The notes below the pieces were generated by a model that was not told the DNA's origin, made no database searches, and saw nothing but the letters and a program-made list of their open reading frames with translations. 42,872 nt of DNA from Mesorhizobium sp. LSJC280B00 (GTDB taxonomy: Bacteria; Pseudomonadota; Alphaproteobacteria; Rhizobiales; Rhizobiaceae), in the NCBI RefSeq assembly GCF_000502835.1, contig NZ_AYVL01000007.1, positions 13,711 through 56,582 of the forward strand, written 5' to 3'. Below, piece by piece: positions 1 through 8,405 of this stretch. The translations under genes and the position numbers were made by a program. The first letter of the stretch is position 1. Every line of letters starts with the position of its first letter.

Positions 1-960
1 CCGCTGGCGGCGGAGCGCAAGTCAGTCACGGCTAAGCTCGAAGCGATGAAGGACGGTTCGCGCATCGAGATCGGCTCCGGCAGCATGCGGCTGATCGTGC
101 CGGCCAATGCCGACGATCTGGCCAGCGTGCTGGTCAAGGAGCCGGCAGCCACTATCGTCGCGGGTTCGACCGATGTCGGCCTTTGGGTGACCAAGCACAT
201 GCGCGATATTGCGCCGGCGATTTTCATCGGCAATCTCGACGGTCTGTGCGGGATTTCCGAGGACAAAGGCGTCATCTCGATCGGCGCCGGTGTCACCTAT
301 AGCGAAGCCTTCTCGATGCTGGCGAAACGCATCACGGCGCTCGGCCCGCTGTTCGATCGCATCGGCGGCGATCAGGTGCGCAACATGGGCACCATCGGCG
401 GCAATATCGCCAACGGTTCGCCGATCGGCGACACGCCGCCGCCGCTGATCGCACTCGGTGCCCGCCTGACGCTGCGCCGCGGCGACAAGCGGCGGACGAT
501 CCCGCTGGAGGATTTTTTCATCGCTTATGGCCGACAGGACCGGCAGCCCGGCGAATTCGTCGAGGCCGTGCATGTCCCGGTGCCAGGCAGCGAGACGAAA
601 TTTGCCGTCTACAAGATCACCAAGCGCCGCGACGAAGACATCACAGCAGCGCTAGGCGCGTTTATCCTGAAGCTCGCCGAGGATGACACGGTGGCGGATG
701 TGCGCATCGCCTACGGCGGCATGGCGGCAACGCCGAAGCGAGCCTTTGGCGTCGAAAAGGCATTGCTTGGCAAGCCCTGGACGGAAGCGACGGTCGAGGC
801 GGCGATGGCCGCGTATGCCGACGATTTCACGCCGCTGACCGACATGCGGGCAAGCGCCGAATACCGGGCGCTGGCGGCGCGCAACCTGCTGCTGCGCTTC
901 TTTGCCGAAACCACCGGCACCCGGGCGCCGATCCAGGTATCACGGCACGAGGCGGCATGA
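1..960 (+). CDS. xdhA: Xanthine dehydrogenase small subunit, C-terminal part (5' truncated)
   Basis: The frame is open from the first base, so the gene starts outside the window and only about 319 C-terminal residues are present; the ATG at 46 is internal. The visible part is the FAD-binding and CO-dehydrogenase-flavoprotein C-terminal region of the FeS/FAD subunit, which passes electrons from the molybdenum subunit to NAD. Diagnostic stretches are IVAGSTDVGLW and, at about codons 125-143, VRNMGTIGGNIANGSPIGD, the FAD-contacting loop. The [2Fe-2S] domains would lie upstream. The stop overlaps the start of xdhB (ATGA), which indicates translational coupling in an xdhABC operon. The identification is firm because all three subunit or accessory genes follow in order. 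Confidence 0.96.
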   Translation, partial: PLAAERKSVTAKLEAMKDGSRIEIGSGSMRLIVPANADDLASVLVKEPAATIVAGSTDVGLWVTKHMRDIAPAIFIGNLDGLCGISEDKGVISIGAGVTYSEAFSMLAKRITALGPLFDRIGGDQVRNMGTIGGNIANGSPIGDTPPPLIALGARLTLRRGDKRRTIPLEDFFIAYGRQDRQPGEFVEAVHVPVPGSETKFAVYKITKRRDEDITAALGAFILKLAEDDTVADVRIAYGGMAATPKRAFGVEKALLGKPWTEATVEAAMAAYADDFTPLTDMRASAEYRALAARNLLLRFFAETTGTRAPIQVSRHEAA

Positions 961-3311
961 TGAACAAGCACGCCACGCCAAACCTGAAGGCAAAAAAAAT
1001 CGCCGGCGGCGTCGCCACCGACCAGCGCCATGATTCCGCGCACAAGCATGTCAGTGGCACGGCCGTCTATATCGACGACATGCCGGAACCGGCCGGCACG
1101 CTGCATGGCTGCCTTGGGCTTTCGACGGCGACGCATGCCACCATCACCAGCATGGACCTTTCGGCGGTGCGCGCCGCACCCGGCGTCATCGACGTGCTGA
1201 CGGCGAGCGACGTGCCAGGCGAGAACGACATTTCGCCGACCGGCCGTCACGACGAGCCGGTGCTGGCCGACGGCAAGGTGCAATTCTTTGGCCAGCCGAT
1301 CTTCTGCGTCATTGCCGAAACCCGCGAGCAGGCGCGCCGTGCAACGAGGCTGGCCAAGGTCGAATACAAGGAATTGCCGTTCGTCGCCGATGTCGGTGAG
1401 CTCGATCCACGGATGGATAAGCTGGTCACGCCGCCGCTGACGCTGAAGCGCGGTGATGCAGCGGCTGCGATCAAGGCGGCGCCGCGCCGGCTGAAGGGAA
1501 AGATGCGCATAGGCGGCCAGGAGCATTTCTATCTCGAAGGCCATATCGCCTTGGCCATCCCTGGCGAGGACCACGACGTCACCATCTATTCCTCGACCCA
1601 GCACCCGAGCGAAATCCAGCACATGGTCAGCCACGCGCTCGGTGTTCCGAGCCACGCGGTGACGGTGGAAATCCGCCGGATGGGCGGCGCTTTCGGCGGT
1701 AAGGAAACGCAAGGCAATCAGTTTGCGGCATTGGCCGCTATCGCCGCGAAGAAACATCATCGGGCCGTGAAAATCCGGCCCGACCGCGACGACGACATGA
1801 TCGCCACCGGCAAACGCCACGATTTCCTCGTCGACTACGAGGTCGGCTTCGACGACGAGGGCAATATTCTGGGCGTCGATTTCATGTTCGCGGCGCGCTG
1901 CGGCTTCTCGGCCGACCTCTCCGGCCCGGTCACCGACCGCGCGCTGTTCCATTGCGACAACACCTATTTCTGGCCGGCGGTGCACGCGCAATCGGCGCCG
2001 CTCTACACCAATACGGTATCGAACACCGCCTTTCGCGGCTTCGGCGGCCCGCAAGGCATGGTCGGCGCCGAGCGCGTCATCGACGAAGTTGCGTTTGCCC
2101 TCGGCAAGGACCCGCTCGAAATCCGCAAAAAGAATTTCTACGGCACCAGCGACCGAAACATCACGCCCTATCACCAGACGGTCGAGGACAACATCATCCA
2201 CCGCATCGTCGCCGAGCTGGAGGCGAGTTCCGACTATGCGAGGCGCCGCCGCACCATCGATGCTTTCAATGCCAACAGCCGCTTCATCAAGCGCGGACTG
2301 GCGCTGACGCCGGTCAAGTTCGGCATCTCGTTCACCGCCACCCACTACAACCAGGCCGGCGCGCTGGTGCATGTCTATACCGATGGTTCGGTGCATCTGA
2401 ACCACGGCGGCACCGAGATGGGGCAGGGCCTCTATGTCAAGGTGGCGCAGGTCGTGGCGGAAGAGTTCCAGATCGACCTCGATCAGGTCAAGATCACCGC
2501 GACGACGACCGGCAAGGTGCCGAACACCTCGGCCACCGCCGCGTCTTCCGGCTCCGATCTCAACGGCATGGCGGCGCAGAATGCCGCCCGCCAGATCAAG
2601 GACCGGTTGATCAATTTCGCCGTCGAGAGATACCAGGTGCCGCGCGACCAGGTGCTGTTCTTGCCCAACCGCGTGCGCATCGGAAACCAGGAGATCGCCT
2701 TCGCCGATCTCGTCAGGCAGGCCTATATGGCGCGCATCCAGCTTTCGGCGGCGGGTTTCTACAAGACGCCGAAAATCCATTGGGACCGCGACAAGGGCGA
2801 GGGCCATCCCTTCTACTATTTCGCCTATGGCGCCGCGTGCTCGGAAGTCTCGGTCGATACGCTGACCGGCGAATATGTCGTCGAGCGCACCGACATCCTG
2901 CACGAAACCGGCCGCTCGCTGAACCGCGCCATCGACCTCGGCCAGATCGAGGGCGGCTTCATCCAGGGCATGGGCTGGCTGACGACGGAGGAACTGTGGT
3001 GGGACGACAAGGGGCGGCTGCGCACCCATGCGCCATCGACCTACAAGATCCCGCTCGCGTCGGACCGGCCGAAGATTTTTAATGTGACTTTGGCCGACTG
3101 GGCGCAAGCAGGCGAGCCGACGGTGCACCGCTCCAAGGCGGTCGGCGAGCCGCCCTTTCCGCTCGCAATGTCGGTGCTGCATGCGCTGTCGGACGCAGTT
3201 GCGAGCGTTGCCAGCCACAAGATCTGCCCGCGCCTCGACCCGCCGGCCACGCCGGAGCGTGTGCTGATGGCGATCGAACGGCTGAAGCGGGAAGCCAAAA
3301 CCGGCACTTGA
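957..3311 (+). CDS. xdhB: Xanthine dehydrogenase molybdopterin-binding subunit
   Basis: This is the catalytic large subunit, oxidising hypoxanthine and xanthine to urate at a molybdenum cofactor in the cytoplasm. At 784 residues it has the normal length for bacterial XdhB. The active-site residues of the family can be placed: GGAFGGKE with E250 (bovine E802), DRALFHCDN with R328 (bovine R880), AFRGFGGPQG with R360 and F362 (bovine R912 and F914), and the catalytic glutamate in VGEPPF at about E731 (bovine E1261). The Moco-binding motif GTEMGQGL is also intact. The start overlaps the xdhA stop; a second ATG follows immediately at 960, so the exact start is uncertain by one codon. Everything needed for activity appears present. 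Confidence 0.97.
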   Translation: MMNKHATPNLKAKKIAGGVATDQRHDSAHKHVSGTAVYIDDMPEPAGTLHGCLGLSTATHATITSMDLSAVRAAPGVIDVLTASDVPGENDISPTGRHDEPVLADGKVQFFGQPIFCVIAETREQARRATRLAKVEYKELPFVADVGELDPRMDKLVTPPLTLKRGDAAAAIKAAPRRLKGKMRIGGQEHFYLEGHIALAIPGEDHDVTIYSSTQHPSEIQHMVSHALGVPSHAVTVEIRRMGGAFGGKETQGNQFAALAAIAAKKHHRAVKIRPDRDDDMIATGKRHDFLVDYEVGFDDEGNILGVDFMFAARCGFSADLSGPVTDRALFHCDNTYFWPAVHAQSAPLYTNTVSNTAFRGFGGPQGMVGAERVIDEVAFALGKDPLEIRKKNFYGTSDRNITPYHQTVEDNIIHRIVAELEASSDYARRRRTIDAFNANSRFIKRGLALTPVKFGISFTATHYNQAGALVHVYTDGSVHLNHGGTEMGQGLYVKVAQVVAEEFQIDLDQVKITATTTGKVPNTSATAASSGSDLNGMAAQNAARQIKDRLINFAVERYQVPRDQVLFLPNRVRIGNQEIAFADLVRQAYMARIQLSAAGFYKTPKIHWDRDKGEGHPFYYFAYGAACSEVSVDTLTGEYVVERTDILHETGRSLNRAIDLGQIEGGFIQGMGWLTTEELWWDDKGRLRTHAPSTYKIPLASDRPKIFNVTLADWAQAGEPTVHRSKAVGEPPFPLAMSVLHALSDAVASVASHKICPRLDPPATPERVLMAIERLKREAKTGT

Positions 3312-3351
3312 ATCCCGGAAAACGTGCAATTCAGGCCGAAAAACTCTATAT

Positions 3352-3365
3352 TTCCCGATAGGGAA
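3352..3365. promoter_or_regulatory. Short inverted repeat before xdhC
   Basis: TTCCC-GATA-GGGAA forms a 5-bp inverted repeat ending 5 bases before the xdhC start, where a ribosome binding site would be expected. It could sequester or form part of the translation initiation region. The significance is uncertain because it is short. Confidence 0.25.
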
Positions 3366-3370
3366 CGCAA

Positions 3371-4363
3371 ATGATGAACGCGAAAGTGCAGAGCCTGAAA
3401 GCCTTTCTTGCCGGCGCCGGCCGGGTCGCCTTCGTTGAGGTGGCCCGGACAAAAGGTTCGACGCCGCGCGAGACGGGTGCCTTCATGCTCGTCTCAGGAT
3501 CGGCCACTTTCGGTACGATCGGCGGCGGCCAGCTCGAATACATGGCGATCGACAAAGCGCGACAGATGCTTTTCTCCCCCCTTGAGGGGGAGATGGCCGC
3601 GGAGCGGCCAGAGGGGGTCGTCTCAGAAGGTACCGCCAGCGCGTCGAGCACTGCCGCGGCGACCCCACCCGGCGGCTTCGCCGCCACCCTCCCCTCAAGG
3701 GGGAGGGATATCCGCGCCACCCTCGACATCGCGCTCGGCCCGGACATCGGGCAGTGCTGCGGCGGCAGGGTCGAGCTGCTGATCCAGCTAGTCGACCCCG
3801 CGCTTGAAGCCAAGCTGGTTGCGGCGGCGGAAACCGAGGAAGCGCAGCGACCGCATGTCTACATCCTCGGGGGCGGCCATGTCGGCCAGGCGCTGGCCTC
3901 CGCGATGGCCTTGCTGCCGGTGCATGTCGTCGTTGTCGAGACGCGAGCCGAGGCGCTCAAAGGCATGCCGGAAGCGGTCGAAACCAAGCTGACGCCGATG
4001 CCTGAGGCGATGGTGCGCGAAGCCCCGGCTGGATCCGCCTTCGTCGTCCTTACACATGACCACGCGCTGGACTTCCTGATCGTCGCCGAGGCTCTGAAAC
4101 GCCGGGATGCCGCCTATGTCGGCATGATCGGCTCCAGAACCAAGAAGGCGACGTTCCGGAACTGGTTCCTGAAATCGGCGGACGGAAGCGAGGCGGAATT
4201 TGCCCACCTCGTCTCGCCGATCGGCGGCGATGCCGTTAAGGACAAGCGCCCGCAGGTGATCGCCGCACTCGCCGTAGCCGAGATTATGACAGCGTTGGCC
4301 GGCCATGCGGCGGCACCGTCCGCTCAGTCCAAAGCCTCTCACCGCAAGGCGATGGCTGGCTGA
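3371..4363 (+). CDS. xdhC: Xanthine dehydrogenase accessory protein XdhC with in-frame repeat insertion
   Basis: XdhC binds sulfurated molybdenum cofactor and inserts it into XdhB. The N-terminal domain is seen in VARTKGSTPRETGAFM and TIGGGQLEYMAIDKAR, continuing after an interruption as LDIALGPDIGQCCGGRVELL. The C-terminal Rossmann-type domain shows VYILGGGHVGQALA and later GMIGSRTKKATF and SPIGGDAVKDKRPQVIAALAVAEI. Between MAIDKARQML and IRATLDIALG the protein contains about 45 extra residues (68-112) encoded by a palindromic mosaic repeat, which accounts for the length of 330 residues, longer than I expect for the family. The frame stays open on both sides, so the gene is probably functional. 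It lies 59 bases after xdhB and ends 8 bases from the convergent dps. Confidence 0.93.
   Translation: MMNAKVQSLKAFLAGAGRVAFVEVARTKGSTPRETGAFMLVSGSATFGTIGGGQLEYMAIDKARQMLFSPLEGEMAAERPEGVVSEGTASASSTAAATPPGGFAATLPSRGRDIRATLDIALGPDIGQCCGGRVELLIQLVDPALEAKLVAAAETEEAQRPHVYILGGGHVGQALASAMALLPVHVVVVETRAEALKGMPEAVETKLTPMPEAMVREAPAGSAFVVLTHDHALDFLIVAEALKRRDAAYVGMIGSRTKKATFRNWFLKSADGSEAEFAHLVSPIGGDAVKDKRPQVIAALAVAEIMTALAGHAAAPSAQSKASHRKAMAG
3574..3707. repeat. RIME-like palindromic mosaic element inside the xdhC coding sequence
   Basis: The left arm (3574-3619) starts with a hairpin of the form CTCCCCCCTTGAGGGGGAG followed by a second small stem (GGCCGCGGAGCGGCC) and GAGGGGGTC. The right arm (3661-3707) is its imperfect reverse complement: GACCCC, a GGCGGCTTCGCCGCC stem, then CCCTCCCCTCAAGGGGGAGGG. 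Between them is a 41-base spacer. The whole element reads through in the xdhC frame without a stop. It has the same architecture as the intergenic elements at 11525-11653 and 18256-18403. Assignment to the RIME class of rhizobial repeats rests on structure, not on a search. Confidence 0.85.
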
Positions 4364-4371
4364 CGTTTTGG

Positions 4372-4860
4372 CTATTCCTTCTCCTGCGTGTGCGCCTCAA
4401 GGAACCACAGCAATTTGTCGAGCGAGCGCGAATAGGCGGTGAAGATGTCGGCGGTGTCGGCGTCGCCCGCGCCAGCCGCCTCGTCGATCGCCGCGCGTGC
4501 CCGCTTGGCGGTTGCGGCATAGCGGTCGATCAGCGCCGCCAGATGGTCTCGGGTCTTGTGGATGTCGGTCGGATAGGCCTCCAGCATAGTCGCCTTCGAC
4601 ACCTCCTGCGAGGTGCCGAGCGCCGTGCCGCCGAGCTGTACGGCGCGCTCGGCAATGGTGTCGACATGGCCGTCGATCTCCTCGCGGAACGTGTCGAGCA
4701 TCTCGTGGATGGCGATGAATTGCGGTCCCTTGACGTTCCAGTGCGCCTGCTTGGTGATCAAGGCCAGATCGATGGCGTCGGCGAGGCGGGCATTGAGAAG
4801 ATCGATACACTCTTTCTTGGCATTGGATTGCAGGTCATTGCGGGTGGCGATGGCATCCAT
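4372..4860 (-). CDS. dps: Dps-family ferritin-like DNA-protecting protein
   Basis: A 162-residue protein of the Dps family, which assembles into a dodecamer, oxidises Fe(II) with hydrogen peroxide at inter-subunit sites and protects DNA in starvation and oxidative stress. The ferroxidase signature is clear: QAHWNVKGPQFIAIHEMLDTFREEIDGHVDTIAERA, with the conserved His, Asp and Glu ligands (written here as a position guide: about residues 38-75). A CAGGAG ribosome binding site lies just before the ATG on the minus strand. It converges with xdhC (8-base gap). Xanthine dehydrogenase can generate reactive oxygen, but a functional tie between the neighbours is only inference. Regulation was not evident; no clear OxyR or Fur site was recognised upstream. 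Confidence 0.95.
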   Translation of the reverse strand: MDAIATRNDLQSNAKKECIDLLNARLADAIDLALITKQAHWNVKGPQFIAIHEMLDTFREEIDGHVDTIAERAVQLGGTALGTSQEVSKATMLEAYPTDIHKTRDHLAALIDRYAATAKRARAAIDEAAGAGDADTADIFTAYSRSLDKLLWFLEAHTQEKE

Positions 4861-5005
4861 GATCGGCTCCTGTGGCGGTTGCGTCCGCGTGGTTTGAAAA
4901 GAGGGCGAAGTTTGGGATGGTCAATCGAATATGCGCGCAGACGCCTCATCGCCGCGGCACAGCATCCCAAAACGGCGATCTCCGACTTTCGTTCCGCTCG
5001 TCGTT

Positions 5006-6259
5006 TTACGCCGGCGTTTTCAAGCCCAGATGGTCGCGCAGCGTGCTACCTTCATAATCCTTCCGGAAAAGCCCGCGCCGCTGCAGCTCCGGCACGACAA
5101 GCGTGGCAAAGGCTTCGAGTTCGCCGGGAAAATAGGATGGCATGACGTTGAAACCGTCTGCCGCGCCGCCCTCGAAGCGTGCCTCGAGCTGGTCGGCGAT
5201 CTGGGCCGGAGTTCCGACGACGCGCCAATGACCGCGCGCGCCGGCGAAATGACGGGCAAGCTGGCGAATGGACAGCTTGTCGCGGCGGGATTGCTCGATG
5301 ACGAGCGCCTGCCGGCTCTGCATGCCTTCGCTGGCCGGCAGCTCGGGCAGCGGTCCGTCGATGGGATAGCGCGCGAGATCGGATATGCTGAGATAGCTGG
5401 AAAGCAGCGCGACACCGACATCGTCCGGTATCAGCTCCTGCAGTTCATCATGTCTTGCCCGGGCTTCCGCTTCGCTTGCCGCGACGACCGGCGCGACGCC
5501 GGGCATGATCTTGACGTCCTCCGGCTCGCGCCCATGGGGCGCCAGCCGTCCCTTGAGGTCGTCGTAGAAGGCCTTTGCCTCCTCGAATGTTTGCGCCGCA
5601 GTGAACACCACATCGGCGGTCCGGGCGGCAAGATCGCGGCCCTCATCCGACGCTCCCGCCTGAACCATGACCGGTGCACCTTGTGGCGAGCGCGGCAGAT
5701 CGAGCGGGTCGCGCACCGAAAAACTTCTGCCTTCGTGTCCACCCTGGCCTCGCCAAAGGCCGGTAACCACGGCAGCGAATTCGCGCGCGCGTTCGTAGCG
5801 GTCCGCATGTGGGCGCAGTCCGGTCGAGCCGAAATTGGCGGCCTCGATCTGGCTCGCCGAAGTGACGAGGTTCCAGCCGGCTCGGCCGCCGCTCAGATGG
5901 TCGAGCGACAGGAAGGTCCGCGCCAGTCCGTAAGGCTCGTTATAGCTCGTCGACGCCGTGGAGACGAGGCCGATGCGCTCCGTCTGGACGGCGAGCGCGG
6001 CAAGCAGGCTTATCGGCTCGAAGCCGATCGAGCGCGACGTTTGGCTGGCGATGTCGACATTGGCCTCGCGCACGCCGGCGGCGTCCTCGCAGAAGATCAT
6101 GTCGAACTTGGCTGCTTCCGCCGTCCGCGCCAACTGGACGTAATGGTCGATGTCGATGCCAGCCGTGACATGCGCCTGCGGATGGCGCCAGGCGGCGATG
6201 TGGTGGCCTGTCGCCCACAGGAAGGCGCCGAGCTTCATCTGGCCTCGACCGGCGCTCAT
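5006..6259 (-). CDS. LLM-class FMN-dependent monooxygenase (NtaA/SnaA/DszA type)
   Basis: A 417-residue bacterial luciferase-like monooxygenase that uses reduced FMN supplied by a separate reductase. The NtaA/SnaA/DszA subfamily is indicated by LGAFLWATGHHIAAWRHP near the N-terminus, by FDMIFCEDAA, by TASTSYNEPYGLARTFLSLD, by GRAGWNLVTS and by the NFG and DRYERAREF segments. Known members oxidise nitrilotriacetate, EDTA, dibenzothiophene sulfone or similar compounds; the substrate here cannot be deduced. The start overlaps the stop of the upstream LLM gene by 4 bases (ATGA), so the two are translationally coupled. No flavin reductase gene is adjacent, so reduced FMN must come from elsewhere. 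An alternative start is the internal ATG 7 codons downstream (MKLGAF). Confidence 0.88.
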   Translation of the reverse strand: MSAGRGQMKLGAFLWATGHHIAAWRHPQAHVTAGIDIDHYVQLARTAEAAKFDMIFCEDAAGVREANVDIASQTSRSIGFEPISLLAALAVQTERIGLVSTASTSYNEPYGLARTFLSLDHLSGGRAGWNLVTSASQIEAANFGSTGLRPHADRYERAREFAAVVTGLWRGQGGHEGRSFSVRDPLDLPRSPQGAPVMVQAGASDEGRDLAARTADVVFTAAQTFEEAKAFYDDLKGRLAPHGREPEDVKIMPGVAPVVAASEAEARARHDELQELIPDDVGVALLSSYLSISDLARYPIDGPLPELPASEGMQSRQALVIEQSRRDKLSIRQLARHFAGARGHWRVVGTPAQIADQLEARFEGGAADGFNVMPSYFPGELEAFATLVVPELQRRGLFRKDYEGSTLRDHLGLKTPA

Positions 6260-7269
6260 TGCCGATCCTCCCCTGCAAGCCCGAGATGGGCGCGCAGTGT
6301 CGCCGCGCTGTAGCCGGACCGGTCAAGGCCGCGGCGGCGAAGCTCCGGCAGCACGAGACCGACGAAATCGTCGAGCGCCGATGTGAACGGCATGGCGATG
6401 TTGAAACCGTCGCAGGCTTTCGAGCGAAAGCACTCTTCGAGCCCGTCCGCAAACAGGTCCGGCGCGGCGGTTATTTCGGCGCTGACGGTAACGTTCATCA
6501 GCACTTTCAGCGCCTCCGGACTGCGCCCGAAGGCAAGCGCACGGCGCTTCAGATCGCCAGCCTTCGCCGGCTCGATCGATGCCTCATCCAGCAGGACGAC
6601 ATCGGCGGTGCGGGCGGCGATATCCGTGTCGGGCTCGGACAGGCCGGACATGACCAGCACCGGCGTGTCCTGCGGCGACCGCGCCACGTTGAGCGGCCCG
6701 CGCACGGAAAAATATTCGCCCTTGTGGTCGAGCAAATGCATCTTTTCAGGATCGAAGAAGCGGCCGCCACTTTTGTCGAACAGCAGCGCGTCTGCGTCCC
6801 AGCCTTTCCACAAGCCTTGCACGATGCCGATGAATTCCTCGGCGCGCAGGCGGAAATCGTCGCCGGAAAACCCTTCCGGTCGGCTGAAATTGGCCGCCTC
6901 GCGCGGATCGGGAAACATGCTCGCGTTCCAGCCGGCGCGGCCATGGCTGATGATATCGAGCGAGGCGAAACGGCGTGCGAGGTTGTAGGGCTGGTGGGCG
7001 ACCGTCGACGCTGCCGCGACGAGGCCGATCCTGCTTGTCACCGTCGCCAGCGCTGCCACCAAGGTCGTTGCTTCGAATCGCATTTGGCGGTTCGGCCCGC
7101 CTGCAACCGGTGCGGAATCGCCCAGCAACACCATGTCCAGACCGGCCGCTTCGGCTTCTTGCACGAACCGCGTCAGCAGACTGAAGTCCGGGCCGGCGTC
7201 GGGCGGATGGGAAGGGGCGGCTTCCGGAGACAGTGAAACGGCGAGACACATTGTGGCGCCGTTGGCCAT
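6256..7269 (-). CDS. LLM-class flavin-dependent oxidoreductase, second of a coupled pair
   Basis: A 337-residue luciferase-like protein related to its downstream partner but shorter. It shares the characteristic segments AGLDMVLLGD, STVAHQPYNLARRFASLD and GRAGWNASMF, followed by EAANF and the C-terminal DGFNIAMPF and VLPELRRRGL. Compared with the partner (GRAGWNLVTS, DGFNVMPSYF), it lacks part of the C-terminal insertion region. It may be a separate monooxygenase for a related substrate or one subunit of a heteromeric enzyme; LuxA/LuxB provides a precedent for paired LLM subunits, but this is inference. It lies 75 bases downstream of the LysR gene on the same strand, so all three may be one transcript. 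Confidence 0.84.
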   Translation of the reverse strand: MANGATMCLAVSLSPEAAPSHPPDAGPDFSLLTRFVQEAEAAGLDMVLLGDSAPVAGGPNRQMRFEATTLVAALATVTSRIGLVAAASTVAHQPYNLARRFASLDIISHGRAGWNASMFPDPREAANFSRPEGFSGDDFRLRAEEFIGIVQGLWKGWDADALLFDKSGGRFFDPEKMHLLDHKGEYFSVRGPLNVARSPQDTPVLVMSGLSEPDTDIAARTADVVLLDEASIEPAKAGDLKRRALAFGRSPEALKVLMNVTVSAEITAAPDLFADGLEECFRSKACDGFNIAMPFTSALDDFVGLVLPELRRRGLDRSGYSAATLRAHLGLAGEDRQ

Positions 7270-7344
7270 CGCTTTTCCCTGTTGAGCGAGATTCCTGGAG
7301 AATTATCTCGCCGGCTGGACGGAAAGCAACCGGCCAGCCGGCGA

Positions 7345-8265
7345 TCATTTGCCGGCCAGAATATCCCTGATCAGCCGCTGGCAGCGCTCGGCCATGAAAT
7401 CGAGCAGCAGCCGCACCTTCGGATCCTGCAGCTTCTTGTGCGGGTAGACGGCGGCGAACTGCACCGGCGTCGGCGGCGTGTTGCTCAGGATCACCTTCAG
7501 CCGCTGGTCGCGGATAAACGGCTCGACCTCGAAGCGCGGTTTGTTGATGATGCCGCGGCCGGACAGCGCCCAGCCGGTCAGCACGTCGCCATCATCGGTA
7601 TCGTAGGGGCCGTGCACCTCGAACTTTTGCGGCCCATTCGGCGTCTGCAGCGTCCAGACATATTCGCGCGCGCCGGAATAGCGCAGCATCAGGCAATCGT
7701 GTTTCTTGCCGATCAACTCCTGCGGCTCGCTCGGCTCGCCGCGCACGTCCAGATATTGCGGAGCCGCTACCAGCACGCGTTCGCACTCCATGATGCCGCG
7801 CATCCTGAGGCTGGAATCCTCGATAATGCCCAGCCGGAACGCAACGTCGATGCCTTCCTTCATGATATCGACATTGTGATCGGAAAGCCGGAGCCGCACC
7901 TCGATATCTGGGTACCTATCGTGGAAATCCGGGATTCCGGATGCTACCAGCCGCCGCCCGAGGCCGAGCGGCGCTGTCACCTTTATGGTGCCGCGCGGCT
8001 GGCCGGATAACGCGCTGACCGCCGCTTCCGCCTCGGTGACCGCCTCCAGCACCTGCTTGGCGCCAGAGTAGAACACCGTGCCGTGCTCGGTCGGCATCAA
8101 TTGTCGCGTCGTGCGGTTGAACAGCCTGACTCCCAGGTGCTTCTCGAGCTCCTTGATCCGGTTAGAGGCGACCGCCGGCGAAATGCGCATGTCGCGCCCA
8201 GCCGCCGATAAATTGCCGAGCTCGACGACGCGGACGAAAACGGCGATGTTGTCGAGATAGGCCAT
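7345..8265 (-). CDS. LysR-family transcriptional regulator
   Basis: A 306-residue LysR protein. The winged HTH occupies residues 1-60 (LDNIAVFVRVVELGNLSAAG, then SPAVASNRIKELEKHLGVRL and FNRTTRQLMPTEHG), followed by the periplasmic-binding-protein-like effector domain (GTIKVTAPLGLGRRLV onward). It is divergent from puuD-guaD across 140 bases that contain a TTTC-N11-GAAA site, and is followed on its own strand by the two LLM monooxygenases. It could therefore control the purine genes, the LLM pair, or both. The effector is unknown. The position beside urate and guanine catabolic genes makes a purine intermediate a reasonable guess but nothing in the sequence proves it. Confidence 0.92.
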   Translation of the reverse strand: MAYLDNIAVFVRVVELGNLSAAGRDMRISPAVASNRIKELEKHLGVRLFNRTTRQLMPTEHGTVFYSGAKQVLEAVTEAEAAVSALSGQPRGTIKVTAPLGLGRRLVASGIPDFHDRYPDIEVRLRLSDHNVDIMKEGIDVAFRLGIIEDSSLRMRGIMECERVLVAAPQYLDVRGEPSEPQELIGKKHDCLMLRYSGAREYVWTLQTPNGPQKFEVHGPYDTDDGDVLTGWALSGRGIINKPRFEVEPFIRDQRLKVILSNTPPTPVQFAAVYPHKKLQDPKVRLLLDFMAERCQRLIRDILAGK

Positions 8266-8311
8266 GCGGCTTCCGTGGCTCTCATGTGGCAGCGTGTAAC
8301 GAGCCTAGTAT

Positions 8312-8330
8312 TTTCCAAATTTTTTTGAAA
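8312..8330. promoter_or_regulatory. Candidate LysR-binding site between lysR and puuD
   Basis: TTTC-N11-GAAA, an inverted repeat with the T-N11-A spacing typical of LysR recognition sites, sits 46 bases from the regulator's start and 75 bases before puuD. The centre is a run of A and T. It is the best dyad of this type I found in the divergent region. Binding is inferred. Confidence 0.45.
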
Positions 8331-8405
8331 GTCATCGTGCAGCTCGGCTCTTTCCGTTTGCGCTCCAGTCCGTAAAGTCAGTGGATCGGCAGGGACGATT
8401 TTTTC

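Noticed and set aside
711..3452. A 913-codon minus-strand open frame opposite xdhA-xdhB
   Set aside because: It mirrors two well-supported genes; its translation is Arg/His-rich and low in recognisable motifs, as expected for the antisense of high-GC coding DNA.
4931..6313. A 460-codon plus-strand open frame opposite the LLM monooxygenase
   Set aside because: The minus-strand gene matches the luciferase-like family throughout; the plus-strand product is not protein-like.
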